Positions 1 through 8,870 of a stretch of DNA of 64,000 bases are shown piece by piece. The translations under genes and the position numbers were made by a program. Source of the DNA: Pontibacillus chungwhensis (lineage in GTDB: Bacteria > Bacillota > Bacilli > Bacillales > BH030062). The notes below the pieces were generated by a model. It was not told the origin of the DNA and did no database searches. It worked only from the letters and a program-made list of their open reading frames with translations. The DNA lies in assembly GCF_030166655.1 (NCBI RefSeq), contig NZ_CP126446.1:2046001-2110000 (forward strand). The letters run 5' to 3'. Each line of letters begins with the position of its first letter. The stretch's first letter is position 1.

Positions 1-1
1 T

Positions 2-673
2 AACAGTGAGGGGGGAAATCGAATTAAATTGTCCAGAGCTTCTATAGACGGCTTAGATTCTATATCTGGTATTCAATATTATACAGTAGGGATGGCCGTT
101 ATGTTTATGCTCTATGTGGCGTCATATACGGCGATATATATGAAGGATGAAGTTCGTACAAATATGTTTAACCGAATACGTGTGATTGGAGAATCACCTT
201 ATAAAGTTCTAGCGGGTAAATTAATTTCAACCAGTATATTTGTGTTTGGACAATTCCTATTTTTATTTACTTTCTCAAAAATATTGTTTGGTATGAAGCT
301 AGGCGCCCTATTGCCACTTGGTATCCTTATGGTTTCTACCTCAATTGCAGTTGGTTGTTTAGGTGTTGTGTTTAGCGCACTTGCCTTAACATACAAGGAA
401 AACCGATTAACTGATCTGTTTCAAAGTGTAGTCATTCCTTTTATGGCTATGTTGGGAGGGAGCTTTATACAATTATCAATTATGCCTGAAAGTATCCGTT
501 TTATAGGTCAATCGATTATCAATGGTGCTGCGTTAGATGGACTTCTAAAGATCATGCAAGGATATGGTTTTGAAGGCCTTCAAAGCTCCATACTAGCCAT
601 TTGGATAAATGGGTTCATTTTCTTACTATTGGCATTCATAATCATTCGTCGAAATAAGGAGGTGTTCTCATGA
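2..673 (+). CDS. ABC-2 type transporter permease, C-terminal part (cut by window start)
   Basis: The reading frame is open to the first bases of the window, so the N-terminus lies upstream and 223 residues are visible. A TTG at 29 could be called a start, but it has no ribosome binding site and the family is about 380 residues long. The visible part carries about five hydrophobic segments and the cytoplasmic stretch KDEVRTNMFNRIRV typical of the ABC-2 membrane fold, which is drug or lipid export type. The stop overlaps the next permease (ATGA), so the two probably form a heterodimer with an ATPase encoded upstream. The arrangement resembles B. subtilis LnrLMN (linearmycin export). That match is inference and the substrate is unknown. 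Confidence 0.8.
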   Translation, partial: NSEGGNRIKLSRASIDGLDSISGIQYYTVGMAVMFMLYVASYTAIYMKDEVRTNMFNRIRVIGESPYKVLAGKLISTSIFVFGQFLFLFTFSKILFGMKLGALLPLGILMVSTSIAVGCLGVVFSALALTYKENRLTDLFQSVVIPFMAMLGGSFIQLSIMPESIRFIGQSIINGAALDGLLKIMQGYGFEGLQSSILAIWINGFIFLLLAFIIIRRNKEVFS

Positions 674-1821
674 AGGCTTTATTATGGGTGAGATTGATAT
701 CACTACGAAAACACAAAGGGATACTCATTACCATGATGATCCTGCCTATCATATTCACCTTCTTTTTCTCCATGTCAGGCAGTCGTAGTGCATATTCTGT
801 TGGTCTTGTAGTAGAAAAGGAAAATCCACTCTCAAAAGACTGGGTTAAGGAACTTTACAAACATGAGAATTTGCTCATAACGGAATTGAATAAGGATGAG
901 ATTGAAGAAAAATTATATGATGGTCGTGTAGAAGCTGTGCTTGTACCTGAAAAAGGAATCTTTAATAATGATTTACAAGACTTGTCCTTACAAATATACC
1001 GAACGGCAGATACTTCAACCATCCAAGCGATTGAACAAGCGGTCAGGGAAGTAACAATGAAGGTGGCGAATGAGCACCAGGTCGCTCAAGAGATTTTATC
1101 TGCCTTGGCTAAACCAGAACAGAAGGAAGAGGCTGTTTATCAGTATGTTAGCGGTGAGCTTGAGGAGCCAATAATATCGGTGGATAAAAAAGTAATTAAC
1201 GAAGAACAAGAAGTGGTCTATGATACTACCTTTCAAGCTCTTGTTGGGTTTACGTTATTCTTTACTATGTACACAATCATTTTTTCTTTAGGAGAAATGA
1301 TTGAAGACCGCCAAAAGGGGATTATGACCAGGTTAGGGGTGTCCCCCGTTCGGACTATTCAGATCTATAGTGCGAACTTCTTGTATAGCTTTCTGATTGG
1401 GTTTATACAAGTCATTATTCTTGTCACGATTGGCCAATATGTTTTTGGAATTGATTGGGGAGATCAGATAATAAGTGTAGGAATTATTATTGCCTTGTAT
1501 GTTCTTGCTACGATGGCTTATGGAATGATTCTTTGTAGTCTTTCGAGGACAATGCAACAGTTAAGCGCCATAACACCAGTGGTTGCTGTGAGTTTTGCTA
1601 TGCTTGGAGGGGCCTATTGGCCGATAGAAATTGTCCAAAATCAAATTCTTTTAACTCTAGCAAACATAACGCCTATTTATCATGCAATGAATGCACTGAA
1701 AGGTGTAGTACTCTATGATCATTCACTCTTTCAAAATACCCTCCCTTTAGTCTATCTTACAGGGATGAGCTTAGCACTATTAGGGTTAGGAATTTACATG
1801 TTTAAGAAAAGGTTTAATTAA
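670..1821 (+). CDS. ABC-2 type transporter permease
   Basis: This 383-residue membrane protein has one N-terminal transmembrane segment (about residues 17-37), a large extracytoplasmic domain (about 40-190) and then five or six membrane segments. That is the standard ABC-2 exporter permease topology. The start codon has an AAGGAGGTG ribosome binding site inside the end of the preceding permease, and the two genes overlap by four bases, so they are translationally coupled. The segment EMIEDRQKGIMTRLGVSP is the cytoplasmic coupling region seen in this family. Together with the upstream permease and an ATPase outside the window it would form an efflux pump of the LnrMN/YhaP type. What it exports cannot be told from sequence. 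Confidence 0.85.
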   Translation: MKALLWVRLISLRKHKGILITMMILPIIFTFFFSMSGSRSAYSVGLVVEKENPLSKDWVKELYKHENLLITELNKDEIEEKLYDGRVEAVLVPEKGIFNNDLQDLSLQIYRTADTSTIQAIEQAVREVTMKVANEHQVAQEILSALAKPEQKEEAVYQYVSGELEEPIISVDKKVINEEQEVVYDTTFQALVGFTLFFTMYTIIFSLGEMIEDRQKGIMTRLGVSPVRTIQIYSANFLYSFLIGFIQVIILVTIGQYVFGIDWGDQIISVGIIIALYVLATMAYGMILCSLSRTMQQLSAITPVVAVSFAMLGGAYWPIEIVQNQILLTLANITPIYHAMNALKGVVLYDHSLFQNTLPLVYLTGMSLALLGLGIYMFKKRFN

Positions 1822-1824
1822 TAC

Positions 1825-1865
1825 AAAAAATAGACAAGAGCTCTCTGCTCTTGTCTATTTTTTTT
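1825..1865. terminator. bidirectional terminator between permease and yidD
   Basis: A 17-bp hairpin has arms 1825-1841 and 1847-1863, a 5-nt loop, and A-runs and T-runs on both sides. It can end the rightward permease operon and the leftward yidD transcript. It overlaps the last codons of yidD. Confidence 0.9.
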
Positions 1866-2085
1866 GTTTCTTTTCTGGAACATAGTCAAAACCCCCTGGA
1901 TGAAAGGGGTGACACTTGGCAATTCGTTTTACTGTTAACCATCCACCCTTTATTGCTCCAAATCTTGTAATAGCTTCAACACCATATTGGGAACATGTCG
2001 GATAAAAGCGACAAGTAGGAGCTGGTTTTAACGGGGAAATGGCCTTTTGGTAAAAGCGAATGATCCACAAGAAAATGGTTTTCAT
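1855..2085 (-). CDS. yidD: membrane protein insertion efficiency factor YidD
   Basis: This small (76-residue) amphipathic protein belongs to the YidD family, which assists YidC/Oxa1-dependent insertion at the inner face of the membrane. The family core is visible: [12 protein letters not shown], then [13 protein letters not shown] with its conserved cysteines, and HPGGFDYVP near the end. I chose the ATG at 2085 because it sits 8 nt after an AAGGATGAG ribosome binding site. The ATG at 2094 overlaps that site. The C-terminus is a short lysine-rich tail. Its last codons lie inside the terminator hairpin shared with the permease operon. Confidence 0.95.
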   Translation of the reverse strand: MKTIFLWIIRFYQKAISPLKPAPTCRFYPTCSQYGVEAITRFGAIKGGWLTVKRIAKCHPFHPGGFDYVPEKKQKK

Positions 2086-2105
2086 ACAACTCATCCTTAT
2101 TACAG

Positions 2106-3032
2106 CTATTCTACCGTTTTATCGTAGGTCACTTCAGCAATTGCATCATGCAGGTGAATGGACTCTTCATTACGACAAGCTACATAAAAACGTTCTACAA
2201 AAGAAAGTTCATATAGATCAGCCGCAACTAAACGGACAATATCTTCTACAAAGCGTGGATTCTCATAAGCTTGCTCCGTTACCGCTTTTTCATCAGGCCG
2301 TTTAAGGACAGGATGAATACGGGCGGATGCATTTGATTCTGCTGCTTCAAGTAGTGCTTCTTTCCAATCCAGATCATTCTCATCGAAATCATCTGTTAAT
2401 CGAACAGACATCGTTACATTCCCACGCTGATTGTGCGCAGAGTATTCGCTTATTTCTTTAGAACAAGGGCATAGGGTAGTGATTTTACCTGTAAGTGCTA
2501 CTTCTACATCATACCCGGTTCTATTATGGTAAGAGACTTTCATCGTTGCATCTGCGTGATTCATCCCTGCTAAATCAGAGAAAGGACCCTTCCGTTCGAA
2601 AAACCATGGATAGGAAACTTCTACTTCGGCATCATCTTGTTTTAAACGTTGAGCTAATTCTTTCGTGAATTTTTTCAAAGTCGTAATATCGACGGCAAAG
2701 CCATCATTATGATAGCGGTCTAATTGCTCAGTAAAGCGACTCATATTAGTCCCTTTGCTTCCTTTCCCAATTTTAGATGCGAAACGGAAGGTCCCAATCG
2801 TGGTCTGCATTTCTGGTTTTTTTGAACTATATATACGGATAGGATGTTTAACGTTAGAAATTCCAACTGCATCAAGATCAAATAAGAAATCTTTGCGAGA
2901 ATTTTGAAGGTCTGCCATCTCATCTTTTTCTACGGGTTTTGTACGTGGCCCCGGATCCACAGAACCAAATAATTTATGTCGGTCTTCTTTAGAAGGTAGC
3001 TGTTTTTTTGTATTAATATTTGTCTGGTTCAT
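2106..3032 (-). CDS. folE2: GTP cyclohydrolase FolE2 (type IB)
   Basis: This 308-residue enzyme belongs to the FolE2 (COG1469) family, which converts GTP to 7,8-dihydroneopterin triphosphate. That is the first step of folate and queuosine biosynthesis. The start has AAAGGAG 8 nt upstream. The family signature around the active site is present: CPCSKEIS (C188, C190) followed by H200 in SAHNQRG, and a conserved YPWFFER block near residue 141. FolE2 enzymes work with metals other than zinc and in many bacteria replace zinc-dependent FolE under zinc limitation. No convincing Zur box is visible upstream, so here it may be the housekeeping form. It is monocistronic or followed by yidD after only 20 bp. 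Confidence 0.95.
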   Translation of the reverse strand: MNQTNINTKKQLPSKEDRHKLFGSVDPGPRTKPVEKDEMADLQNSRKDFLFDLDAVGISNVKHPIRIYSSKKPEMQTTIGTFRFASKIGKGSKGTNMSRFTEQLDRYHNDGFAVDITTLKKFTKELAQRLKQDDAEVEVSYPWFFERKGPFSDLAGMNHADATMKVSYHNRTGYDVEVALTGKITTLCPCSKEISEYSAHNQRGNVTMSVRLTDDFDENDLDWKEALLEAAESNASARIHPVLKRPDEKAVTEQAYENPRFVEDIVRLVAADLYELSFVERFYVACRNEESIHLHDAIAEVTYDKTVE

Positions 3033-3255
3033 AGCAGTGACTCCTTTCAGCTTCTAAATAGAGCTATTAAAAGTATACAAGAAACGGATTCGTAAGTTCA
3101 ATTTTAATACTCAGTCAATAGGGTCTAGATCGGCTCAGGAAACGTTCTTTCTATACTCTTTACATATAAATTCTATTTTACTACAAATAGCCCAGGGTTG
3201 GGAAATCAAGAATGCGTTTTCTAAAATCAAAAAATTTCAAATATGGTTCCACCGG

Positions 3256-3284
3256 TTGGCAACATGAATAAAATTAACTAAAAT
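3256..3284 (+). promoter_or_regulatory. sigma-A promoter of the 62-residue orphan gene
   Basis: TTGGCA at 3256-3261 is followed after 17 bp by TAAAAT at 3279-3284, which leaves a leader of about 30 nt. This is one of the best-matching promoters in the window. Confidence 0.75.
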
Positions 3285-3322
3285 AGATTCGCACTATGAA
3301 ACGAGGAAAGAAGGTGGCACCT

Positions 3323-3511
3323 ATGAAAGGAACAGCTGTACTACAAACACAAACTGAAAAAGTCATTGTACTTGAAGATATAAAAAAAGAAACGTTCGAC
3401 CAATGGAAACAACAAGGTGGTTACGAGAAAGAATGCAATCAAACAGGGAATATTGAGCTGATGGTTCCCGTTCAGTTCACTAGCGATATAGATTGGTCTT
3501 TTGGTTATTAG
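3323..3511 (+). CDS. small protein of unknown function
   Basis: I do not recognise this 62-residue protein. The ATG at 3323 is preferred because an AAGGTGG ribosome binding site lies 5 nt before it. An ATG at 3296 in the same frame lacks one. The product is soluble, with no membrane segment or signal peptide. It is rich in Gln, Glu and Lys, with a helix-like DIKKETFDQWKQQGGYEKE section and an aromatic end (DIDWSFGY). It has its own near-consensus promoter and is followed at once by a perfect 20-bp hairpin, so it is a compact monocistronic unit. Its position between folE2 and plsY gives no functional hint. Confidence 0.7.
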   Translation: MKGTAVLQTQTEKVIVLEDIKKETFDQWKQQGGYEKECNQTGNIELMVPVQFTSDIDWSFGY

Positions 3512-3553
3512 ATAAAACAAGGGTGCTCCGATGCGGAGCACCCTTGTTTTATC
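3511..3553 (+). terminator. perfect 20-bp hairpin after the small gene
   Basis: Arms 3511-3530 and 3534-3553 are exactly complementary with a 3-nt loop. The stem begins with the last base of the stop codon. The usual T-run is inside the stem (TTGTTTTATC), so it works as a terminator and probably also as a strong 3' stabiliser. Confidence 0.75.
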
Positions 3554-3572
3554 TACATAGTAGCAACTCCGA
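3554..3572. repeat. dispersed repeat TATACTTAGTAGCAACTCCG, copy 1 (diverged)
   Basis: TACATAGTAGCAACTCCGA matches the other three copies except near its left end. It lies right after the hairpin of the small gene. Confidence 0.6.
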
Positions 3573-3659
3573 TTACAGAAGAATCTGCTTAATACCTTGC
3601 TATTTTAGCAAACGTATATCTCGAAAAGGCGGGGAACACCTCAGATATTACTACTTATT

Positions 3660-3681
3660 TATACTTAGTAGCAACTCCGAA
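3660..3681. repeat. dispersed repeat, copy 2
   Basis: An exact copy of the 22-bp repeat, about 105 bp from copy 1 and in the same orientation, in the gap before the plsY terminator. An upstream TTACTAC forms a short inverted repeat with its CTTAGTAG core. Confidence 0.75.
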
Positions 3682-3700
3682 CAATTAATACCTAAAAGAA

Positions 3701-3724
3701 AAAACGCCTCATCCGAGGCGTTTT
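3701..3724 (-). terminator. plsY terminator
   Basis: The stem AAAACGCCTC / GAGGCGTTTT has a 4-nt loop and is followed on the minus strand by TTTTTTCTTTT. It lies a few bases beyond the plsY stop. Confidence 0.9.
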
Positions 3725-3729
3725 AACAA

Positions 3730-4311
3730 TTACATCCATTTAATTTTAGGTTCAGTTTTATCCATAATACGTTTAATATTCGATCTGTGGCGGTATATGA
3801 CAAATGCTGTCAAAATACTGGTTACTATAATTAGACCAACATGACCAAGAATTATGGACATAATGACTGTAACAATTCCAGTAACCATTGAAGATAAAGA
3901 AACATACTTGCTGATTTTTAACATAATGAAGAATGTTAAAAGCATAACACCAAAGAGAATAGGTTCAACTGCTAAAATGACACCACCTGAAGTAGCAACA
4001 GCCTTACCACCTTTAAATTTTGCGAAAATGGGATACATGTGACCAATAACAGCAAAAATTCCAATGATTAATAGATTAATATCCGCATCAAACATCCATG
4101 GAATTCGAGCAGCAATCGTCCCTTTTAATATATCTGAGATCGTAACGATGAGTCCTGCTTTTGTACCAAGGACTCGGAATGTGTTTGTTCCGCCTAAGTT
4201 TCCGCTACCGTGTTCACGAATATCAATATTATACCCTAGCTTACCAACAATGAGACCTGATGGAATTGAACCAATTATATAAGCAATGATTGCAAATAAA
4301 GCATAACTCAT
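3730..4311 (-). CDS. plsY: acyl-phosphate:glycerol-3-phosphate acyltransferase PlsY
   Basis: This 193-residue integral membrane enzyme makes lysophosphatidic acid from acyl-phosphate and glycerol-3-phosphate, the first committed step of phospholipid synthesis. Family motifs are visible: [11 protein letters not shown] near the N-terminus, [18 protein letters not shown] (about residues 33-50) and [14 protein letters not shown] (about 103-116). There are five to six membrane segments. AAAGGAG lies 7 nt before the start. In B. subtilis plsY (yneS) is next to yneT and parEC. Here the same order is kept, but three extra genes (a GH18-like gene and two transporter genes) lie between. Confidence 0.95.
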   Translation of the reverse strand: MSYALFAIIAYIIGSIPSGLIVGKLGYNIDIREHGSGNLGGTNTFRVLGTKAGLIVTISDILKGTIAARIPWMFDADINLLIIGIFAVIGHMYPIFAKFKGGKAVATSGGVILAVEPILFGVMLLTFFIMLKISKYVSLSSMVTGIVTVIMSIILGHVGLIIVTSILTAFVIYRHRSNIKRIMDKTEPKIKWM

Positions 4312-4456
4312 ACGAAAACTCCTTTACCATTCGCTCTTAATGCTTTTTATATTTTATCAGAAAGAAGAGGTAGAAAGAACAACTATTCTATTTTTATTGA
4401 AACTATTTTCATCTTTTTGTTCTTCTTATAGGATAGAAGGAGGGAGGGGAAAAGAA

Positions 4457-6175
4457 ATGGCACGCACCCATACATACACAAAAGCAAAACAGAGGATGCC
4501 CTGGATGATAGGAGGACTTGCAGTTTTTCTGTTTTTTTCTTTTGCAGTCTTTTGGCTTCTCTATCCATTTCCGTCAAATGAAAAGACGGACTATTTTAAT
4601 ACTCAATATCCATTAATTTTTAAGGGGAAAAAATACACAGGGGAAGTTTTGTATGAGGACGGGATCTATTTATCTTTTGACTTTGTTAAAGAGTATATTG
4701 ATAGTGAACTCCACTATGATGAAAGTTCCAGATCGGTTATCGTGACTACTCAAGAGAAAGTCTATCAAATGCCAAGCAATACGAAACAATATTATATAAA
4801 CAATGAATCAACTCAACTCTCTTTCCCAGCAGTAAAAACTGATCAAGGAAACGTGTATGTATCAAGCGATTGGATGAGTGAGGTCTATCCTGTCCAGATT
4901 GAGTACCATGATAATACAACAGCCGTTTCCTTATACGAAAATGAGCAAATCCTTCAGCAAGGAGCGGTTACAGCTGAAGGTGCAGATGAGAGAAGAGTCA
5001 GAACAGAACCAACCGTTACATCTTCTTATGTATCTGAACTAAAAAGGGAGGAAATGGTGACCATTGAGACTGAAGAAGAAGGGTATTATTTCGTTCGAAC
5101 TGAAGATGGAGTTGGAGGCTATGTAAAAACTTCAGCGATTTCTATAGAAGAGCCAAAGCGCATTACTGTGGATGTGGAAGAGGCTAAAAATCCGTTCACT
5201 CCTTCATTAGAATGGCCCGTTCATGTAACTTGGGATCAGCTTGCAACGAATGATCCATTAGAGGCTATGCCAGGAGTCCAAGTCATCTCTCCGACATGGT
5301 TTACTCTCCAAAATGGAGAAGGGGAAATTCGTAACATCGCTTCTGAAAGTTATGTGAAGAATGCTAAAGATAAAGGGTATTCCATATGGGCTCTTTTTTC
5401 TAATGGGTTTGATCCAGATATTACGAAAGAAGCCCTGAATAGTTTTGAAAAGCGAAAGTCAATGATCGAACAGCTTCTTTATTTTGCTGAGATTTATCGT
5501 TTAAATGGTTTTAATATCGACTTTGAAAATGTTTATGAGACAGATGGGGCCAATCTAACTCAGTTCATCAGGGAACTTACACCTCTAGCTCATAAAGAGG
5601 GGTTGGTTGTGTCAGTAGATGTATCCTTTATATCTGGTAGTGCACAATGGTCTAAGTTTTATGAACGGAAGGAATTAGCTGAAGCAGCGGACTATATAAT
5701 GGTTATGGCTTATGATGAACATTGGGGAAGTTCTTCTGTGGCTGGAAGTGTTAGTAGTTTGCCCTGGGTGGAGAATGGTCTTGAAAGAATTCTTGAAGAA
5801 ATCCCTCATGAACAACTCATTTTAGGAGCTCCTTTATATACACGGTTATGGAAAGAAGAAATGACAGAAGATGGATCAGTAGAAGTAAGTTCAGAGGCTA
5901 TGTCTATGGAAGAAGCTAATGAATGGATAGAAGAGTATCAAGTAGAACCCTCTTATGATCCTGGAACAGGTCAAGATTACGTTCAATATTCAGAAGAGGA
6001 CATCACGTATAAAATGTGGTTAGAGAACGAAACCTCACTACAAAAACGTGCTCTATTGGTTCATCAATATCAACTGGCGGGACTCGCAACCTGGAGTCAA
6101 ACGTTTGCAACGGATGAAGCATTTCAAACGATTGAAAAGGCACTTAAGAAGCGAAAGATGATTGAAAAAGAATAG
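4457..6175 (+). CDS. membrane-anchored SH3b/GH18-family glycosidase-like protein
   Basis: This 572-residue protein has an N-terminal anchor (about residues 15-36). It is followed by an extracytoplasmic stalk resembling copper-amine-oxidase N-terminal repeats (about 55-165) and a bacterial SH3 domain (about 175-230, RRVRTEPTVTSSYVSEL). The C-terminal GH18 TIM barrel spans about 240-570. The GH18 signature reads NGFNIDFE with the presumed catalytic Glu at 357; the first acidic residue of the canonical DGxDxDxE is Asn. Such proteins cleave peptidoglycan or spore-cortex sugars or act as sporulation glycosylases. A cell-wall target is likely, because SH3b domains bind wall peptides. The ATG at 4457 is chosen for the AAGGAGGGAGGGG ribosome binding site; an in-frame ATG further upstream has none. 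Confidence 0.85.
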   Translation: MARTHTYTKAKQRMPWMIGGLAVFLFFSFAVFWLLYPFPSNEKTDYFNTQYPLIFKGKKYTGEVLYEDGIYLSFDFVKEYIDSELHYDESSRSVIVTTQEKVYQMPSNTKQYYINNESTQLSFPAVKTDQGNVYVSSDWMSEVYPVQIEYHDNTTAVSLYENEQILQQGAVTAEGADERRVRTEPTVTSSYVSELKREEMVTIETEEEGYYFVRTEDGVGGYVKTSAISIEEPKRITVDVEEAKNPFTPSLEWPVHVTWDQLATNDPLEAMPGVQVISPTWFTLQNGEGEIRNIASESYVKNAKDKGYSIWALFSNGFDPDITKEALNSFEKRKSMIEQLLYFAEIYRLNGFNIDFENVYETDGANLTQFIRELTPLAHKEGLVVSVDVSFISGSAQWSKFYERKELAEAADYIMVMAYDEHWGSSSVAGSVSSLPWVENGLERILEEIPHEQLILGAPLYTRLWKEEMTEDGSVEVSSEAMSMEEANEWIEEYQVEPSYDPGTGQDYVQYSEEDITYKMWLENETSLQKRALLVHQYQLAGLATWSQTFATDEAFQTIEKALKKRKMIEKE

Positions 6176-6183
6176 AGCACATT

Positions 6184-6218
6184 GAACAGGCGGGATGTTT
6201 CGCATTCCTGCCTTGTTT
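6184..6218 (+). terminator. hairpin after the GH18-like gene
   Basis: An imperfect stem pairs the AGGCGGGATG side with CATTCCTGCCT around a TTTCG loop. The following TTGTTT is a weak T-tract, so termination may be partial and allow read-through into the importer genes. Confidence 0.5.
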
Positions 6219-6280
6219 CATATATGATGGGAATAAGTTTTTATAAAATAATAAATTGTTCGAAAGCAAGGGGGAAAAGG

Positions 6281-7336
6281 ATGATTGAATTTGACAAAGT
6301 TCAAAAGACATTCCCTGACGGAACAGAAGCTGTAAAAGATGTTTCGTTCCGTGTGGAAAAAGGGGAGTTTGTCACCTTAATAGGGCCCAGTGGTTGTGGG
6401 AAAACCACGTCTATGAAAATGATAAACCGTCTCATTGAACCAACATCCGGTGTAATAAAAATTAATGACAAGGATATACGAGAATATAATATTCATGAAT
6501 TAAGGTGGAATATAGGGTATGTGTTGCAAGAAATTGCTCTCTTTCCACATATGACGATTGAAGAGAATATTGCAGTTGTTCCTGAAATGAAAAACTGGAA
6601 GAAGAAAGATCTAGAGAAGCGAACGAATGAATTAATGGAGATGGTAGGATTAGATCCCCATACATATAAAACACGAAAGCCTAGTGAGTTATCTGGTGGT
6701 CAACAACAAAGAGTGGGAGTTATTAGAGCTCTTGCAGCAGATCCTGACATCATCTTAATGGATGAGCCGTTTAGTGCTCTTGATCCGATTAGTCGTGAGC
6801 AATTGCAAGCTGACATACAGAAGCTTCAGCAGGAAATTCAAAAGACAATTGTTTTTGTAACGCATGATATTGATGAAGCACTTGCATTAGGTGACAGGGT
6901 TTGTCTAATGGACAAAGGGGAAGTCGTGCAAATCTCAACCCCTCAGGATCTTATTTTAAATCCTCAAACAGACTTTGTACGAAATTTTGTCGGAGAAAGA
7001 AAGTCTCCATGGCAAACCGCTGTAGACGTTATGGTAGATACTTCAAAGAATTATATCATTACAGAAAGTTCGCATTACCCAAAGGAAGGGACATATATCA
7101 TTCAAGGAGAAGACCAGCAGTATAAAGGGGCTATTCAAAACGGAATGTTTATAGATTTACCTTCCTTACAAAATGATACTCATTTACGGAAAGCGACTCC
7201 TATATTTGATGAGTATGAAACTAGTATATTGCCGGTTGTAAAAGATAAACGATTAATCGGTACCCTATCACACCGTGATATTGTTGCTTACCTTCAGCAA
7301 CAAACAAAGCTTGAAAACGGGGTGATTCACCAATGA
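6281..7336 (+). CDS. ABC importer ATPase, EgtU/OpuC type
   Basis: This 351-residue ABC ATPase has Walker A GPSGCGKTT (about residues 35-43), signature LSGGQQQR, Walker B ILMDEPFSALDP and switch HD in VFVTHDIDE. It is closest to the quaternary-amine (OpuCA/ProV) group. The region after about residue 240 is a CBS-type tail ending LIGTLSHRDIVAYLQ, a module that senses ionic strength or nucleotides in OpuA/OpuC. The start at 6281 follows an AAGGGGG ribosome binding site; longer in-frame starts do not. It overlaps the next gene by four bases. The partner is a permease fused to its own binding protein, the layout of EgtU (ergothioneine) and BilE/BusA-type systems. Confidence 0.9.
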   Translation: MIEFDKVQKTFPDGTEAVKDVSFRVEKGEFVTLIGPSGCGKTTSMKMINRLIEPTSGVIKINDKDIREYNIHELRWNIGYVLQEIALFPHMTIEENIAVVPEMKNWKKKDLEKRTNELMEMVGLDPHTYKTRKPSELSGGQQQRVGVIRALAADPDIILMDEPFSALDPISREQLQADIQKLQQEIQKTIVFVTHDIDEALALGDRVCLMDKGEVVQISTPQDLILNPQTDFVRNFVGERKSPWQTAVDVMVDTSKNYIITESSHYPKEGTYIIQGEDQQYKGAIQNGMFIDLPSLQNDTHLRKATPIFDEYETSILPVVKDKRLIGTLSHRDIVAYLQQQTKLENGVIHQ

Positions 7337-8853
7337 GTGAGTTAAAAGCAACCTTTCTAGACAGGCAAGATATGTTTTGGCAAAGCATATGGGAGCATTT
7401 ACAGCTATCGATTATATCATTATTGATCGCGATCTTAATTGCTGTACCACTTGGGCTTTTATTAACACGAACAAAAAGAATTGCTGAACCCATCATTACG
7501 GTTACAGCTATTTTACAAACGATACCCAGTTTAGCCATACTGGCGTTTTTAATCCCTATTGTGGGTATAGGATTTAAGCCTGCTATATACGCCTTATCTG
7601 CTTATGCTTTACTTCCGATTCTAAGAAACACCTATACAGGAATCAATGAAGTAGATAAAGCGCTCATTGAAGCTGCTAAAGGAATGGGGATGAGCTCATT
7701 CAGAAGGCTGGCTCGAGTCGAGTTGCCACTTGCTATGCCTGTTATTATGGCTGGTATCAGAACATCTATGGTGCTTATTGTGGGAACGGCAACCATTGCA
7801 GCCTTAATCGGCGCAGGAGGATTGGGAGAGTTAATTCTACTAGGCATAAACCGCGGTGGAGATATCCCATTGATTCTACTTGGCGCTATACCTGCAGCTC
7901 TCCTGGCAATTTTACTTGATAATATACTCAGGTTATTCGAACGAACGTCTGCAAAGTCTGGATTCAGGTCTTTAGCAACGATTCTTATTGCATCATTATT
8001 AATTGTAACCATTCCTTTCATTGTGAATGGGGATGATAAAGCAGACCTCGTAATTGGTGGTAAAATTGGAGCAGAACCAGCAATCCTAATGAATATGTAC
8101 AAAGTCTTAATTGAAGAAGAAACCGATTTGTCGGTTGAAACAAAACCAAATTTCGGTAAAACTGATTATGTGTTTGAAGCATTAAAAGGCGGCGACCTTG
8201 ATATTTATCCTGAATTTACAGGAACTGTTATCACTACACTTTTAGGAGAGCAAGCCGAAAGTAATGTGAAGCAAGAGGTATATGAACAAGCCAGGGACGG
8301 GATTAAAGAAGCGGAAAATATGGTTCTTCTTGAGCCGATGGAATACAACAACACGTATGCTGTAGCTACTACTCAAGAAATAGCTGAGCAATATGGCCTT
8401 GAATCGATTGGCGATCTTAAAGTAGCAGAAGATAAAGTCACCGCTGGTTTCACTCTTGAGTTTAATGATCGGTATGACGGGTATGTAGGAATGCAAGAAG
8501 AGTATGGGTTAGATCTAAATGTTAAAACGATGGAACCTGGGGTTCGCCAGACCGCAATAAAAGAAGGCGATGTACAAGTCATTGATGCTTATGCAACTGC
8601 CGGCTATATGGTTGCTTATAATCTTAAGGTCTTAGAAGACCCGGAGAATATTTTCCCGCCATATCAAGGGGCTCCTTTGGTAAAACAATCCACATTGGAT
8701 CAATATCCTGAAATTCGAGATATCCTAAATCAGTTGGGTGGTAACATTACTAAACAACAAATGCAGGAAATGAACTATAAAGTAGACTTTGAAGATGAAG
8801 ATCCTTATCAAGTTGCACGTAATTTCTTAAAGGATAACGGGTATATTGACTAA
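7333..8853 (+). CDS. fused permease / substrate-binding protein, EgtU-like importer
   Basis: This 506-residue protein has an N-terminal binding-protein-dependent permease domain (about residues 20-210, EAA loop around EAAKGMGMSSFRRL). One more membrane helix (about 212-230) leads to an OpuAC-type substrate-binding domain facing outside (about 235-506). Blocks in the binding domain (KPNFGKTDYVFEAL, DIYPEFTGTV, FTLEFNDR, FPPYQGAPL) look to me more like the pneumococcal ergothioneine binder EgtUC than like OpuAC or OpuCC betaine binders. That is recollection of the family, not a search result. Ergothioneine or another trimethylammonium thiol/betaine is therefore the best substrate guess. It is translationally coupled to the ATPase gene. 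Confidence 0.85.
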   Translation: MSELKATFLDRQDMFWQSIWEHLQLSIISLLIAILIAVPLGLLLTRTKRIAEPIITVTAILQTIPSLAILAFLIPIVGIGFKPAIYALSAYALLPILRNTYTGINEVDKALIEAAKGMGMSSFRRLARVELPLAMPVIMAGIRTSMVLIVGTATIAALIGAGGLGELILLGINRGGDIPLILLGAIPAALLAILLDNILRLFERTSAKSGFRSLATILIASLLIVTIPFIVNGDDKADLVIGGKIGAEPAILMNMYKVLIEEETDLSVETKPNFGKTDYVFEALKGGDLDIYPEFTGTVITTLLGEQAESNVKQEVYEQARDGIKEAENMVLLEPMEYNNTYAVATTQEIAEQYGLESIGDLKVAEDKVTAGFTLEFNDRYDGYVGMQEEYGLDLNVKTMEPGVRQTAIKEGDVQVIDAYATAGYMVAYNLKVLEDPENIFPPYQGAPLVKQSTLDQYPEIRDILNQLGGNITKQQMQEMNYKVDFEDEDPYQVARNFLKDNGYID

Positions 8854-8870
8854 AGAAGGGAGATCTTACT

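Noticed and set aside
2060-2305. Rightward frame over the yidD/folE2 junction
   Set aside because: It is antisense to two well-supported genes, and the product is low-complexity without family features.
3060-3110. Zur box upstream of folE2
   Set aside because: AAACGGATTCGTAAG only loosely resembles the Zur palindrome; too many mismatches to claim.
3493-3726. 77-codon rightward frame across the hairpin and repeats
   Set aside because: It would translate a terminator, two dispersed repeats and the plsY terminator; no ribosome binding site.
7632-8102. Long open frame antisense to the EgtU-like permease
   Set aside because: No ribosome binding site and no recognisable protein; it mirrors codon bias of the real gene.
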